Assembly: GCF_003054445.1 (NCBI RefSeq)
Contig: NC_042507.1
Coordinates: 1,922,001-1,986,000 of the forward strand
From: Pichia kudriavzevii
Taxonomy: Eukaryota; Ascomycota; Pichiomycetes; Pichiales; Pichiaceae
Direction: 5' to 3'
Length of the DNA stretch: 64,000 nt
Shown: positions 11,540-19,988 of the stretch, piece after piece
Layout of the letters: the number at the start of each line of letters is the position of its first letter
How positions within the stretch are numbered: position 1 is the stretch's first letter
Notes under the pieces: model-generated
Database searches by the model: none
What the model saw: only the letters and a program-made list of their open reading frames with translations
What the model was told of the DNA's origin: nothing
Translations under genes and position numbers: made by a program

Positions 11540-12292
11540 TTAGAAGTACTCCGGATTATACCTACGCTGGAGTATAGTATCATTAAACATTACTTCCATA
11601 TCAGATGTGTTCTGCATCCTCTCAACTCGATTAAAACAGCATCTGATTTTGCGATCTGTCATGTATAAATTGACAAATGTTAAGATCAGAACAACCAACG
11701 AGATCTGAAACGAGATGAATTGAATCAAACGTACAAAACCAGTGACATCTTCAGTAACTGTTGGACCATCACCTATCCCAAATCGTTCTCTCGTGTATGG
11801 GCCACCGGTAATCATTACGTTCAAGGTGATACCCGATATGACTGTACACAAAAATTGAATTACAGCAGTTACTCTCAAACGTCTATATATTTGAATTTCT
11901 GTTGATAGCTTTTCAAGGGGATTTTCCCTAACGACATCAATTTCGGTAAGCATTGTCATAGGCAATACATAAGAAAAAAGTAGGTTCAAACCTTGGGATA
12001 CGTAAAAAAGGGAGATATCCTGTTGCACATTGACCAAACCAATTGCGACATAGCTGAAGGCTAGCTGGCCCAATGTTGCCAAAATCATTGTTATCAGAAT
12101 AACAATTAACTTCCTATTGGTCATGATCTCATTCCAGTTAATCACCGAAAAGAGGGTTGCTTCCTTAATTCTATAGTGGGGTGCATGGGTTGCCAAGGTT
12201 TCTTCATCGGTATACAGGTTGTGCGTTAGTCTATCGTTATAATCTAAGATTTCCCTCAAAGTCTTGAAGTGATTAACTGTTCTAGTTGTCAT
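11540..12292 (-). CDS. Unidentified four-pass membrane protein
   Basis: I do not recognise this protein. The chosen start (ATG ending at 12292) gives 250 residues. The frame stays open about 50 codons further upstream, but that stretch is pyrimidine-rich and low in complexity, and it runs almost into the GEP4 stop. Four hydrophobic segments are visible at about residues 62-86, 94-116, 142-164 and 187-211. They are flanked by an acidic/polar N-terminal cytosolic-looking region and a basic C-terminal tail (RKIRCC, QRRYNPEYF). There is no signal peptide. It is tail-to-tail with TRA1 and 170 bp downstream of GEP4 on the same strand. A TTTGTTTACAG sequence just upstream could act as a 3' splice site, but no matching first exon is visible. 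The function is unknown. Confidence 0.7.
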   Translation of the reverse strand: MTTRTVNHFKTLREILDYNDRLTHNLYTDEETLATHAPHYRIKEATLFSVINWNEIMTNRKLIVILITMILATLGQLAFSYVAIGLVNVQQDISLFYVSQGLNLLFSYVLPMTMLTEIDVVRENPLEKLSTEIQIYRRLRVTAVIQFLCTVISGITLNVMITGGPYTRERFGIGDGPTVTEDVTGFVRLIQFISFQISLVVLILTFVNLYMTDRKIRCCFNRVERMQNTSDMEVMFNDTILQRRYNPEYF

Positions 12293-12461
12293 TAGCAAAG
12301 ACGCCCTACTCTCTTTGCTTCCGTTGGGAGGGGTATGATATGTATCCTGTAAACAAAAAGAAAACAAACAAGGACTCAAAAGAGGAGGAGCCGATATCAC
12401 CGTGAGGGAAAAGAAGGGGAAAGTTGCTACCAGAACGACCACCTTACACCATCCTACACAG

Positions 12462-13103
12462 TCAGTCTCTCTTTGGTCTATTAAAAGTCGAATACCACCA
12501 CCTTTCGATTTTACAGATAAGAGAGTTGGACTGCACTACACCTACACTGAGCCAGACACTATGTGCACCCATCATGTTGGCCATAATCACATCTGTGAAG
12601 AGTCGGTCTCCAACAATAGCCACCTGTGAGGGATCGTTACAAACATTTGCGTCCTTGAAATACTGCATGATTTCGTTGTGACAGCCAGGCTTTTTCGTCG
12701 AATGCCTTAGTACTGTAACCCCAGTTCTCTCTTGTATAATTTTAGCCTGCTCATGGCCTCCATCGTCGTTGGTGCCTGCTGAATTGCTCACAATCAGCAG
12801 TTTTGCTCCTGGATACGCACTTTTCAGTTGTTCCCACCTGGCAGTATATTCCGGCCAGACTTTATCGTCGTGATTCTGGGCAAAACAGTTATCCTTGTCC
12901 AGCACAACCGCCCGAATGTCTCTGTTTGGAATAATGGAAGTTGGCAGTTGGTTGAAAGTGGGGATGACTACAGTGGGCCTGCAGAGTTGGGGGTCAAAGA
13001 GTAACCGAACGATATTTACCGTTGCACTTAGATTGAATGCTGGCATCTGGTGTCCTTTGGATGGTCCTGTTGTGTGTATCCCCTTGATGAAGTTGACATT
13101 CAC
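12462..13103 (-). CDS. GEP4: Gep4, mitochondrial phosphatidylglycerophosphatase
   Basis: Gep4 dephosphorylates phosphatidylglycerophosphate to phosphatidylglycerol on the matrix side of the mitochondrial inner membrane, a step of cardiolipin synthesis. The HAD-superfamily motif I is DKDNC (residues 69-73 of the long form), with a Lys in the second position, as is typical of this family. Motif II is IVSNSAG, followed by RHSTKKPGCHNEI and the VGDRLFTD motif. The match to S. cerevisiae Gep4 runs end to end. The long form has 213 residues against 185 in S. cerevisiae. The second Met (residue 20, ATG at 13044-13046) aligns with the S. cerevisiae start, so it may be the true one. The upstream ATG has a reasonable context (GTGAATG) and would add a short basic leader. 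The gene is divergent from HEL2 with a 211-bp spacer rich in A/T tracts. Confidence 0.95.
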   Translation of the reverse strand: MNVNFIKGIHTTGPSKGHQMPAFNLSATVNIVRLLFDPQLCRPTVVIPTFNQLPTSIIPNRDIRAVVLDKDNCFAQNHDDKVWPEYTARWEQLKSAYPGAKLLIVSNSAGTNDDGGHEQAKIIQERTGVTVLRHSTKKPGCHNEIMQYFKDANVCNDPSQVAIVGDRLFTDVIMANMMGAHSVWLSVGVVQSNSLICKIERWWYSTFNRPKRD

Positions 13104-13314
13104 TTATGACACTTTCTAGGGGGTATTTTTTTTCAGTTTTTTTTTTCACCCTCAAACCTTCGTGTGAATGAGTCTGTATGAGAGGAAAAAGCTCGGGTAC
13201 ATGGATTTTTTTTTTTTCAGAGAGTTTCCCCGTATGGAGCTTAGGGACAGCATATTGCATATATACCCCATATAACTGCCAGGTATCAGACCTTCCCAGC
13301 AAAGACAAACAACC

Positions 13315-15195
13315 ATGTCTACAGCAACTGTCTCTGAGAGAAGAAAATACTTTTCAACCTTAAGTTCCACACTAAATTCCAGTAGTGATGGAAGTGAATC
13401 ATCGAGTAGTCAAGATCCAACACCAACAATTAGCGCCCACGTTGAAGAAGGAGAAGAGGGAGAAACGTGTCTGATTTGTGCAGAAAGTATCCGGATTGCC
13501 TCTTTGTCACCATGTAACCATACAGTTTGTCATGTGTGTTCTTTCAGAAATGTTGCCTTGTATAGGAAGAGCCAGTGTTTAGTCTGTCGTTCAGAGATTC
13601 ACAACTTTATATTTACCGCAGACTTGAAAACTGAGAAGTTTGAGCAAGTTAAATCCAGTCAGTTAATTCCTAGATTCAAAAACGATCACGGGATTCGTTA
13701 TACTAGTGAGTTTGCAAAAAATGAAACACTAAAATTGCTTGACTTTTCATGTCCAATTAAATCATGTTCTCTTCACGGTAAAAGAATGAGCAATTTCAAG
13801 GAATTGAACAACCACGTGAAGGATGTGCATAATAGACAGTATTGTGAATTGTGTGCTAAGTTCAAGAAGGCTTTTATCAGTGAACTAAAACTATACAACA
13901 AGAAACAACTCCATCAACATCAAAGTAAGGGAGATAGCATTGGATTCAAGGGACATCCAGAATGTAAATTTTGTTCCAACAAGAGATTTTACTCAGAAGA
14001 TGAACTATATGTACATATGAGAGATCACCACGAAAGATGCCATATTTGCCAACAAATTGATCCAAATAATCCCCAGTATTTCAGAAACTATGAACATTTA
14101 GCTCAGCATTTTAAGAATGCGCATTTTACATGTAATGTGCAGTCATGTCTAGACTCTAAATTCGTTGTTTTCAGAGATGAATTTGAACTTCAGACACATC
14201 TTGCGAAGGAGCATTCTTCCTTATATGGGAATAATATTCTATTTTCTGGTAGTTTCAATAGTCAGCTATTTTCTGTTCCAAACGAAAAGAAGAAAATTAC
14301 GAAAAAGGAAAATAACGCTGATAGCAGTAATGATTATGAGTTGAAGAAGAAAAGGCTAGAAGAGAGAGCCAGACACTATTTGAACTATAACGAGGAGAAA
14401 TTCCAAGAATTTCTAAATGTAAATATTGACTACAGCAAGGAGAAAATAAGTGCACAAAATGTAATCAATGCCTATAGGGAAATTTTTAACGATAGTAAGG
14501 ATGTGGATTATGATTTGTTGATTTATGAATTAAGTGGGTTATATCCCAACAAATCTAAACTAAGGAGAGATTTGGAGATCATAAATAAACCGCAGCTGGA
14601 GAATAGAGAACTAGAAGAGAAATTTCCGTCATTGCCAGGCTCTAGCAGCGTTATGGACAGAGGTATTTGGGGCTCCGAACAACCGAAATCCAAGTCTAAA
14701 CTTAAAGCTGCCCCAAGCATCAGCTCGAAACAACTGTTTCCAAGTTTACCAGGTGTTAACCATGGTAATATTGTCTCAAGTACGAAGAAGGCACCAAAGA
14801 CAAGAGGTATACCTGTAACGCCGCCTGTGAACGGATTTGGTGTTCCAGGGTACAACCCTATTCAGACTGGCAAGAAAAATAAAAGTGTGTGGAATGCACC
14901 ACCACTGCCGCCGGTTGCATCTACATTTACATCATCGAGCAAGTCTGCTCCTGTGCATAGAAGTAAACCTATAGATGAACAACTATTTCCTAGTCTGCCC
15001 TCACCGCCTAAGAAGAAGGTCATTCCTAGGGTGAATCCAGTTACCAACAATGGGTCAAACATTTGGGGTAGTAGCTCTCCTATAGATAATGGAGGCAATG
15101 TAGGAAGCTCATTCAATATGAACGAACTGAGTGGCAGTTTGAAGGCGGTCAAAAAGGGTAAGAAGGGAAAAGTAGTCTATAAGCTAGATTTATAA
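13315..15195 (+). CDS. HEL2: Hel2, RING E3 ubiquitin ligase of ribosome quality control
   Basis: Hel2 (ZNF598 in animals) recognises collided ribosomes, ubiquitinates 40S proteins such as uS10, and triggers RQC. A C3HC4 RING is visible with ligands C52, C55, C67, H69, C72, C75, C88 and C91. A run of C2H2-like zinc fingers follows (CPIKSC...H..VH, CELC, CKFC...HMRDHH, CHIC, CNVQSC...HLAKEH). The C-terminal half is low-complexity and basic, with repeated LFPSLP motifs and a K-rich tail. Its 626 residues compare with 639 in S. cerevisiae. The ATG at 13315 lies in an ACC-ATG context just after the AAACAACC leader. It converges with FEX1 over a 121-bp gap. Confidence 0.96.
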   Translation: MSTATVSERRKYFSTLSSTLNSSSDGSESSSSQDPTPTISAHVEEGEEGETCLICAESIRIASLSPCNHTVCHVCSFRNVALYRKSQCLVCRSEIHNFIFTADLKTEKFEQVKSSQLIPRFKNDHGIRYTSEFAKNETLKLLDFSCPIKSCSLHGKRMSNFKELNNHVKDVHNRQYCELCAKFKKAFISELKLYNKKQLHQHQSKGDSIGFKGHPECKFCSNKRFYSEDELYVHMRDHHERCHICQQIDPNNPQYFRNYEHLAQHFKNAHFTCNVQSCLDSKFVVFRDEFELQTHLAKEHSSLYGNNILFSGSFNSQLFSVPNEKKKITKKENNADSSNDYELKKKRLEERARHYLNYNEEKFQEFLNVNIDYSKEKISAQNVINAYREIFNDSKDVDYDLLIYELSGLYPNKSKLRRDLEIINKPQLENRELEEKFPSLPGSSSVMDRGIWGSEQPKSKSKLKAAPSISSKQLFPSLPGVNHGNIVSSTKKAPKTRGIPVTPPVNGFGVPGYNPIQTGKKNKSVWNAPPLPPVASTFTSSSKSAPVHRSKPIDEQLFPSLPSPPKKKVIPRVNPVTNNGSNIWGSSSPIDNGGNVGSSFNMNELSGSLKAVKKGKKGKVVYKLDL

Positions 15196-15316
15196 AACAT
15201 AGAGATTGTATATAAAGCGTCATGAAGAAATTATCTGCTGAGTCTAAATATTAATACAGAAATAAACGTCAATACACCCCGAAGATTCTAGAGTAACATA
15301 AAACAACGAACGAAAA

Positions 15317-16318
15317 TTATATTTGCATACCTTCAGTCCATGCATAGGACCCGACAATGACAATTATGATGGCAAGACTTGGTGCAAAAGTCCCCCAGAA
15401 GTATATGTGTTGTAGGTGAGGTTTATTTAGGTTGTGCACTTCATGAATGAAAGTTGACATTGTCGACAGAGCGCCTGTAAAGCCCAAAATAAATGCATTA
15501 ACGGCGAATCTATGGACATGATTTGAGATTATCAATTTACCCTCTCTGTTAAGACCTCCTAATAATAGTTCAAAAACAGATACCAGTAATGTTCCAACGA
15601 TATTGGCCAACCAAGTACCTATTGGGAACTTCGGAAACTTTGGATTTAGCAAAGACAAGTAATACCTTGTAAGAGCACCTGGTATTGCAATTAGCAATGA
15701 TAACGAATAGGATGATTTGTACCAGTAATTAACATTTAACTTTGCCGATAGGACTATATTAGCGATGAAGGCTGCGAATCCCAAAACGTTGAATAAGAAA
15801 CGCAATCTGATTGAGTTTTTGTAGGTGAACATGGGAGTGGAGTTTGTGAGAATGTAATGGTTGGAGAGCTTTGCAAAGTGTAGACCCAACACGTAACCAT
15901 AAGAGGGAAGTGCAAAAGAGATGATTAAGGCGGCAAAGAAGTCCATAACACGATAGCCATTGTTGGGTGCCGGTCTGCCAATTGTTGCAAAGAAGATCTC
16001 CACTATTGCGCCACTAAATGTTGAGAAGGAGCCACAAAACCCTGAAGTTAATCCGAGGTATAGAGGAAGTTCTTTGATGGTTTTCTTATCTGAATCCTCC
16101 AGAATAGTGTCCCACAGGGCAGGGACGTTGTTGAAGAAGGCAATCATGAAACATGCTGTGAAGTTAATCCAAATGGATGTTCCTCGAGGATAGTTTATGT
16201 AGGCATCTGAGTACCCCGTTAAATCCTGGAATGATACTCGAGCCAATGTTCCTAACATGGCAAATGTGCAAATAGAGAGTACTTCTGAGATTCTATCCCA
16301 TGACGGAGGCGCCCGCAT
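15317..16318 (-). CDS. FEX1: Fex1, plasma-membrane fluoride exporter (duplicated CrcB/Fluc)
   Basis: Fex proteins protect yeast from environmental fluoride by exporting it across the plasma membrane. The 333-residue protein contains two tandem CrcB-like halves fused into one chain, as in all eukaryotic FEX proteins. The first half carries TLARVSFQDLTGY, the second GALTRYYLSLL. Each half has four predicted membrane segments with the family's GFCGSFSTFSG and GFTGALSTMSTF signatures, which contain the conserved Thr/Ser and Phe residues near the fluoride pore. S. cerevisiae Fex1/2 have 375 residues; the shorter length here comes mainly from a short N-terminus (MRAPPSWDRIS). The gene is divergent from PEX10 across a 1.6-kb spacer. 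Confidence 0.94.
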   Translation of the reverse strand: MRAPPSWDRISEVLSICTFAMLGTLARVSFQDLTGYSDAYINYPRGTSIWINFTACFMIAFFNNVPALWDTILEDSDKKTIKELPLYLGLTSGFCGSFSTFSGAIVEIFFATIGRPAPNNGYRVMDFFAALIISFALPSYGYVLGLHFAKLSNHYILTNSTPMFTYKNSIRLRFLFNVLGFAAFIANIVLSAKLNVNYWYKSSYSLSLLIAIPGALTRYYLSLLNPKFPKFPIGTWLANIVGTLLVSVFELLLGGLNREGKLIISNHVHRFAVNAFILGFTGALSTMSTFIHEVHNLNKPHLQHIYFWGTFAPSLAIIIVIVGSYAWTEGMQI

Positions 16319-17918
16319 TTTTCATGTAGAACGGAGTGGTAGTGGGGGGCTCTAATGGGGAGTTGGGGAGGATGTGAAGTTGAGAGAGGAAATACAAGCA
16401 AAGAGACAAGAGAAGACCTGGAAAGAAAAGATAAAGAAACAACATTGAAAAGAAAAAGCAGCTTTCAGAGGTGGAAAAAAAAAAGTGAAAGCTTGATGAG
16501 ATTTATTTACCTTTCAATTCTTGTGAAGTCTGGAAAAAGAAAAGAGATGACTAAATATGTACGCGGAGATGTCCATTATATCCACCTTTAATGCGGCTAG
16601 TGTGCCTGAGATCCGCCACTGGGAGGGCCAATTAGACGGGGGTGTTCCTGGTGGAGAGTGTTGTTCCTTTTATCAGGCAATACGGGTAGGGAATTCGTCT
16701 TGGTTCTTAGCGGAGAGAGATGGTGAAGCAGCATGGTTGTGGATTATCAAGACTGGATATTGCGAGAGGCATCGCTGCAGGAGATGTTGCTGGTATGTAT
16801 TGGGGTCCTACAGATGCTCTGCACCTGTTGGATGAGACGTGTAGGTTTAGAGTTCTACAGCAAGAGAGCAGTGGGCCGGTAGTCAGCGGGAGGGACCGTA
16901 TAGGACAAGGTACGCCAAGACATCTGTCCTGATGCAGTGATGACGCATGCACGAGGGTGGATGTCTATGAGAAATGCTATGGGGCTATAAACGAGGCCAG
17001 AAGTAATGAAACGTTGCAAGTGGGTCTTCCCAAAGTTAAAACCATACTTGTGTATCGACGTGTCAGAGGAAGTGTAGAAAGATAAACCACAGAACGATAG
17101 GTACGATTCCAACGGGCTGCCAATCCCCAATAGCACGAGAAGTTTTTGTCTGTTTCAGTGTTATACAATGTCCACCCCCTGTTTATCAGTTTACAAAACC
17201 TTCGCTATGACAATCACTGTGGTTGCTATTTTCCCACGAGTGAGTTCAGAGTAGCACTTCTTCTCCTTGCCAACTTCACCCCCCATTAAGGGAACCGGTC
17301 CACCTTGTGGCGCATGCGTCTCAGCATTCCCCTCTCACCTTTTATATTATGCATCGCAAGTGACGAGGGGGGGCAAAATTACCAATACGGATAAATAGAC
17401 ACCACCGCCCCCTCTTTAACGGGAATATGGGCTCTCTTCCCCTCCAAGTCTAGTCGAAATTCATCCGGAGTAGTCTACTATATTCTACTCTAGTTTAGAC
17501 CGGTCTATAATAATCCGCATTAATCCGTATTAGTCGATTATATCAAATAGTCCAAGCGGCTCAGCAAGAAGGGTGTATATAATTGAGGCATTAACAATGA
17601 CCTAGAGAATGAGAAAAAAAAAAACAAAAAAAAAAGAAAAAGAAAAACTAAAGCCACTGTAGAGAAGAAACTCTTCCGTGAATGTACAACCAGCGAGGTT
17701 GAGAAAAATTACTGTATAGAGGAAACAACCACTGTGGCGGTTTCCCCCTAAAAGTGACACCAATGTAAGTAAACATGTAAGCAACAGTTACTCAACTATC
17801 CCACAACTGACCCAATTGTCTAAGCCTATCCATATAGGTATTGACATTTATATATAAGGGTCCCTGCCCATTAAGTCTCTATTTTAATTCTAACTTGTTC
17901 TTGACTGCTTGTTTTTCG
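16319..17918. other. Divergent FEX1/PEX10 intergenic region, no gene seen
   Basis: This is a 1.6-kb spacer between two divergent genes. The reading frames inside it are short, overlapping and without recognisable domains. Visible features are an A-rich run at about 17610-17648, a 10-bp direct repeat AATCCGCATT/AATCCGTATT at about 17513-17532, several CGG/CCG half-sites around 17388-17530, and a TATATAAG box just after 17850, about 65 bp before the PEX10 ATG. No tRNA or snoRNA signature was found. A canonical oleate-response element (CGGNNNTNA-N9-12-CCG) is not evident. Confidence 0.6.
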
Positions 17919-18746
17919 ATGTCTAGTGATAATTTCAATTATAAGAAACTCCTCCCCCGTGCAAATGCACCTGTTCTAGTCCGTGCCCAGCAGAAGGACA
18001 CCCTCTTTGAGGATGAACTTGCCCAAAGGCTCTCAAGGTTACTCAAACCAAACCCAAGAAACACCACTACTCGGGGGACCGGGATACAACCACCATCACC
18101 TTCTCTTGTGGCCCGAGCCATTCATTTGTGTGCTACAGTCGCCGTTGGGGGGAGAACACTTGGTGACGAATATGTCGGCACAACACTTGTCTCAGGTAAG
18201 AGATGGCTCTATGTGTTGCTCGAGCTGGTGCTTTGTTACTTGCACACAGCAAACAATGTCTCTCTCTTAAACACAGTCCTTCTCCTCCACCGCAGTCTCT
18301 TTTACTGGACTGGCCAATACCGGTCGCTCTCTCTGAGATTGGCAGCAGTTGAATACGCAAACACTAGTATGTCCACTGCTGCCACTACAAACACGTATCC
18401 GTTGTTGGGGATACTCTGTGCAGCAGAGGGACTTCGGGAATGTATTGCTCTCTATTCAGGAAACAAGAAACCCAAATACAGCACATCTACTGCCATCGAC
18501 AGCACTAGATTGGACAATACCCAATTACAAATACAACAATATACACAGAACACATGCAGATACGAGTTTCTCGGCTCGTGTCCTCTCTGTATGGATATAA
18601 TGGTCCATCCTTGTGCAGCCCAATGTGGACATGCATTCTGCTGGAATTGTGCACATGAATGGGCTAATAGGAACAACTCCATTATACCAAAATGTCCAGT
18701 TTGTCGAGCCCCTTTCCCACAACGTGAACTTGTTGTTCTTCGGTAA
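17919..18746 (+). CDS. PEX10: Pex10, peroxisomal RING-finger E3 ligase
   Basis: Pex10 works with Pex2 and Pex12 in the peroxisomal membrane retrotranslocation channel and ubiquitinates the Pex5 receptor. The chosen ATG (17919) gives 275 residues and begins MSSDNFNYKKLLPRANAPVL. An in-frame upstream ATG (17841) would place the TATA box inside the gene, so it is unlikely. The N-terminal Pex2/Pex12-type helical membrane region contains a long hydrophobic stretch (WLYVLLELVLCYLH). The extreme C-terminus is a C3HC4 RING: CPLC, then C..CGH..C..C and CPVC, ending ELVVLR. The protein is compact next to the S. cerevisiae one (337 residues), mostly through shorter linkers before the RING. Pex2 and Pex12 are possible alternatives, but a C-terminal RING with all Cys/His ligands intact favours Pex10. 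Confidence 0.9.
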   Translation: MSSDNFNYKKLLPRANAPVLVRAQQKDTLFEDELAQRLSRLLKPNPRNTTTRGTGIQPPSPSLVARAIHLCATVAVGGRTLGDEYVGTTLVSGKRWLYVLLELVLCYLHTANNVSLLNTVLLLHRSLFYWTGQYRSLSLRLAAVEYANTSMSTAATTNTYPLLGILCAAEGLRECIALYSGNKKPKYSTSTAIDSTRLDNTQLQIQQYTQNTCRYEFLGSCPLCMDIMVHPCAAQCGHAFCWNCAHEWANRNNSIIPKCPVCRAPFPQRELVVLR

Positions 18747-18785
18747 TTGGAGATTCGAATTACACTATTCCCGAAATCGACACTC

Positions 18786-18835
18786 CATTCCATTCAATTC
18801 AATTCAATTCAATTCCATTCAATTCCATTCAATTC
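18786..18835. repeat. Pentamer microsatellite (CATTC/AATTC)10
   Basis: Ten consecutive 5-bp units, a mixture of CATTC and AATTC, begin 40 bp after the PEX10 stop. This is simple repeat DNA in the PEX10 3' flank, at the start of the metallothionein upstream region. Confidence 0.9.
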
Positions 18836-18891
18836 CCGTCCCTCTTTCATTTCTGAAAACTCCCCCTCCCCTCCCCCAAAGTCCCGTTCAA

Positions 18892-19144
18892 GGCGAAAAA
18901 CTCGCACCCCAAAAAAAAAAAAGAAAAACCCTACTTTTTCTGTGGGGCGAAAAACTCGCACGGCGAAAAAATCTCAGGGCGAAATCCACTCACAATGACA
19001 TTGCCTGTCATTCCCGTCTATTGTGTGATTTCTGTTGCTATTGTCATTGTTATTGTTTGTTATTGTTATCATCTTTGCCATCTACTTTTAATTCTCCCAT
19101 TTGGTAAGTGTGCGAAGATGTAGAAATAGGCGAAAAGGACTCAC
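18892..19144 (+). promoter_or_regulatory. Five GGCGAAA-type 16-bp boxes upstream of the metallothionein gene
   Basis: Copies lie at 18892-18907 and 18946-18961 (both GGCGAAAAACTCGCAC), 18962-18977 (GGCGAAAAAATCTCAG), 18978-18993 (GGCGAAATCCACTCAC) and 19129-19144 (GGCGAAAAGGACTCAC). Copies 2, 3 and 4 abut with exact 16-bp spacing. All five lie in the same orientation, between -353 and -101 of the metallothionein ATG. The shared layout is GGCGAAA, a variable middle, then CTC(G/A)CA. I infer a binding-site cluster for a metal- or stress-responsive factor. The sequence is not the classical Ace1/Amt1 copper-fist site (GCTG core), so the factor is not assigned. Confidence 0.65.
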
Positions 19145-19155
19145 GTGCTATATAA
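19142..19155 (+). promoter_or_regulatory. CACGTG E-box and TATATAA box of the metallothionein gene
   Basis: A palindromic CACGTG (19142-19147) overlaps the end of the fifth GGCGAAA box. It is followed one base later by TATATAA (19149-19155), 96 bp before the ATG. CACGTG is the known core for Cbf1/Pho4-type bHLH factors; its use here is inferred. Confidence 0.6.
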
Positions 19156-19244
19156 CAACATTGATCCCCTCCCTACTCTGTTTGATCTTGGACCTTGTCT
19201 AGTGTATTTTATCCTCTTCTCCCTTATCATCAAACAACCAGAAA

Positions 19245-19661
19245 ATGTCTTGCTGCTCTACTACTAATACTACTACTAAAACCGAAACTTCCACTCAAGA
19301 ATACCCTTGTGCATGTCCTAAACAATGCCAATGTCCAGGCGACTGCAAATGCGGCACTTGTGCACAGGATAAGTCCAAATGTACCTGTCCAACTGCCAAG
19401 TGCGCATGTAAGGGAGAATGTGATTGCCAGCATTGTGCCAAGAAAGCTACTGACGCTTGTGTTTGTCCAAAGAAATGCCAGTGTGCTGGAGCATGCAACT
19501 GTGGCACCTGTCAAGAGGATAACACCAAATGTACTTGTGCAACTGCACAGTGTGCCTGTGAGGGCGGCTGTCAGTGTGCCCACTGTGCAAAGAAGTCTTG
19601 TGACGACTGCAAACAAGAATGCGCTAAAGATGGCCAAGACTGCCAGGACTGCAAGTGTTAA
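19245..19661 (+). CDS. Four-module cysteine-rich metallothionein
   Basis: This is a 138-residue protein with 36 Cys (26%) and a single aromatic residue (Tyr20), which is diagnostic of a metallothionein that chelates Cu(I)/Zn/Cd in the cytosol. Four modules each hold seven Cys. Modules 1 (residues 22-39) and 3 (72-89) follow C-x-C-x3-C-x-C-x3-C-x-C-x2-C. Modules 2 (46-64) and 4 (96-114) have x4 at the first gap. This is close to the seven-Cys spacing of the small Neurospora copper metallothionein. Modules 1+2 and 3+4 form a 50-residue (150-bp) tandem duplication. The N-terminus (MSCCSTT, Ser/Thr-rich) and a six-Cys tail (119-138) lie outside the repeats. The leader ends CCAGAAAATG. No standard gene symbol can be assigned with confidence. 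It converges with the RRM gene downstream. Confidence 0.92.
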   Translation: MSCCSTTNTTTKTETSTQEYPCACPKQCQCPGDCKCGTCAQDKSKCTCPTAKCACKGECDCQHCAKKATDACVCPKKCQCAGACNCGTCQEDNTKCTCATAQCACEGGCQCAHCAKKSCDDCKQECAKDGQDCQDCKC

Positions 19662-19988
19662 TTGTCTATTGTTTAATTGTCAATAGTCGTGTGACATTGA
19701 CTGACTTTTTAACGTGATTCTTCATCATCTTTTCTTTTCTTTAATTTGACCATTCATCGTCTTAACCACATATATATACAGCTAGCTAAAAAAACCTAAT
19801 TTAACATCGATGTTTATCAACCAAATTAAAGGAAACGAAAGAGTTAATAAACAACAGTAAAGCTCTGCCCTTTTTTTCATCCTCCTAGATATAAGTATAC
19901 TGAGCAATATAGAAAATACACAAACCAAAACAGAAACAAACCACCCAGTCCACTACTTACTTCAACGGGCTGGCAAACGCATCCTCCA
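19662..19988. other. Convergent 3' region, no gene seen
   Basis: This is an AT-rich spacer between the converging metallothionein and RRM genes. It holds T-rich and TATATATA stretches (about 19770-19780) that could serve as 3'-end processing signals for both genes. No coding or structured RNA signal is apparent. Confidence 0.6.

Noticed and set aside
12293-12442. Upstream extension or 3' splice site for the four-TM gene
   Set aside because: The extension is low-complexity, and no donor, branch point or first exon could be matched to TTTGTTTACAG.
18750-18770. tRNA T-loop-like GATTCGAAT after PEX10
   Set aside because: The flanking bases do not pair and no other tRNA arm is present.
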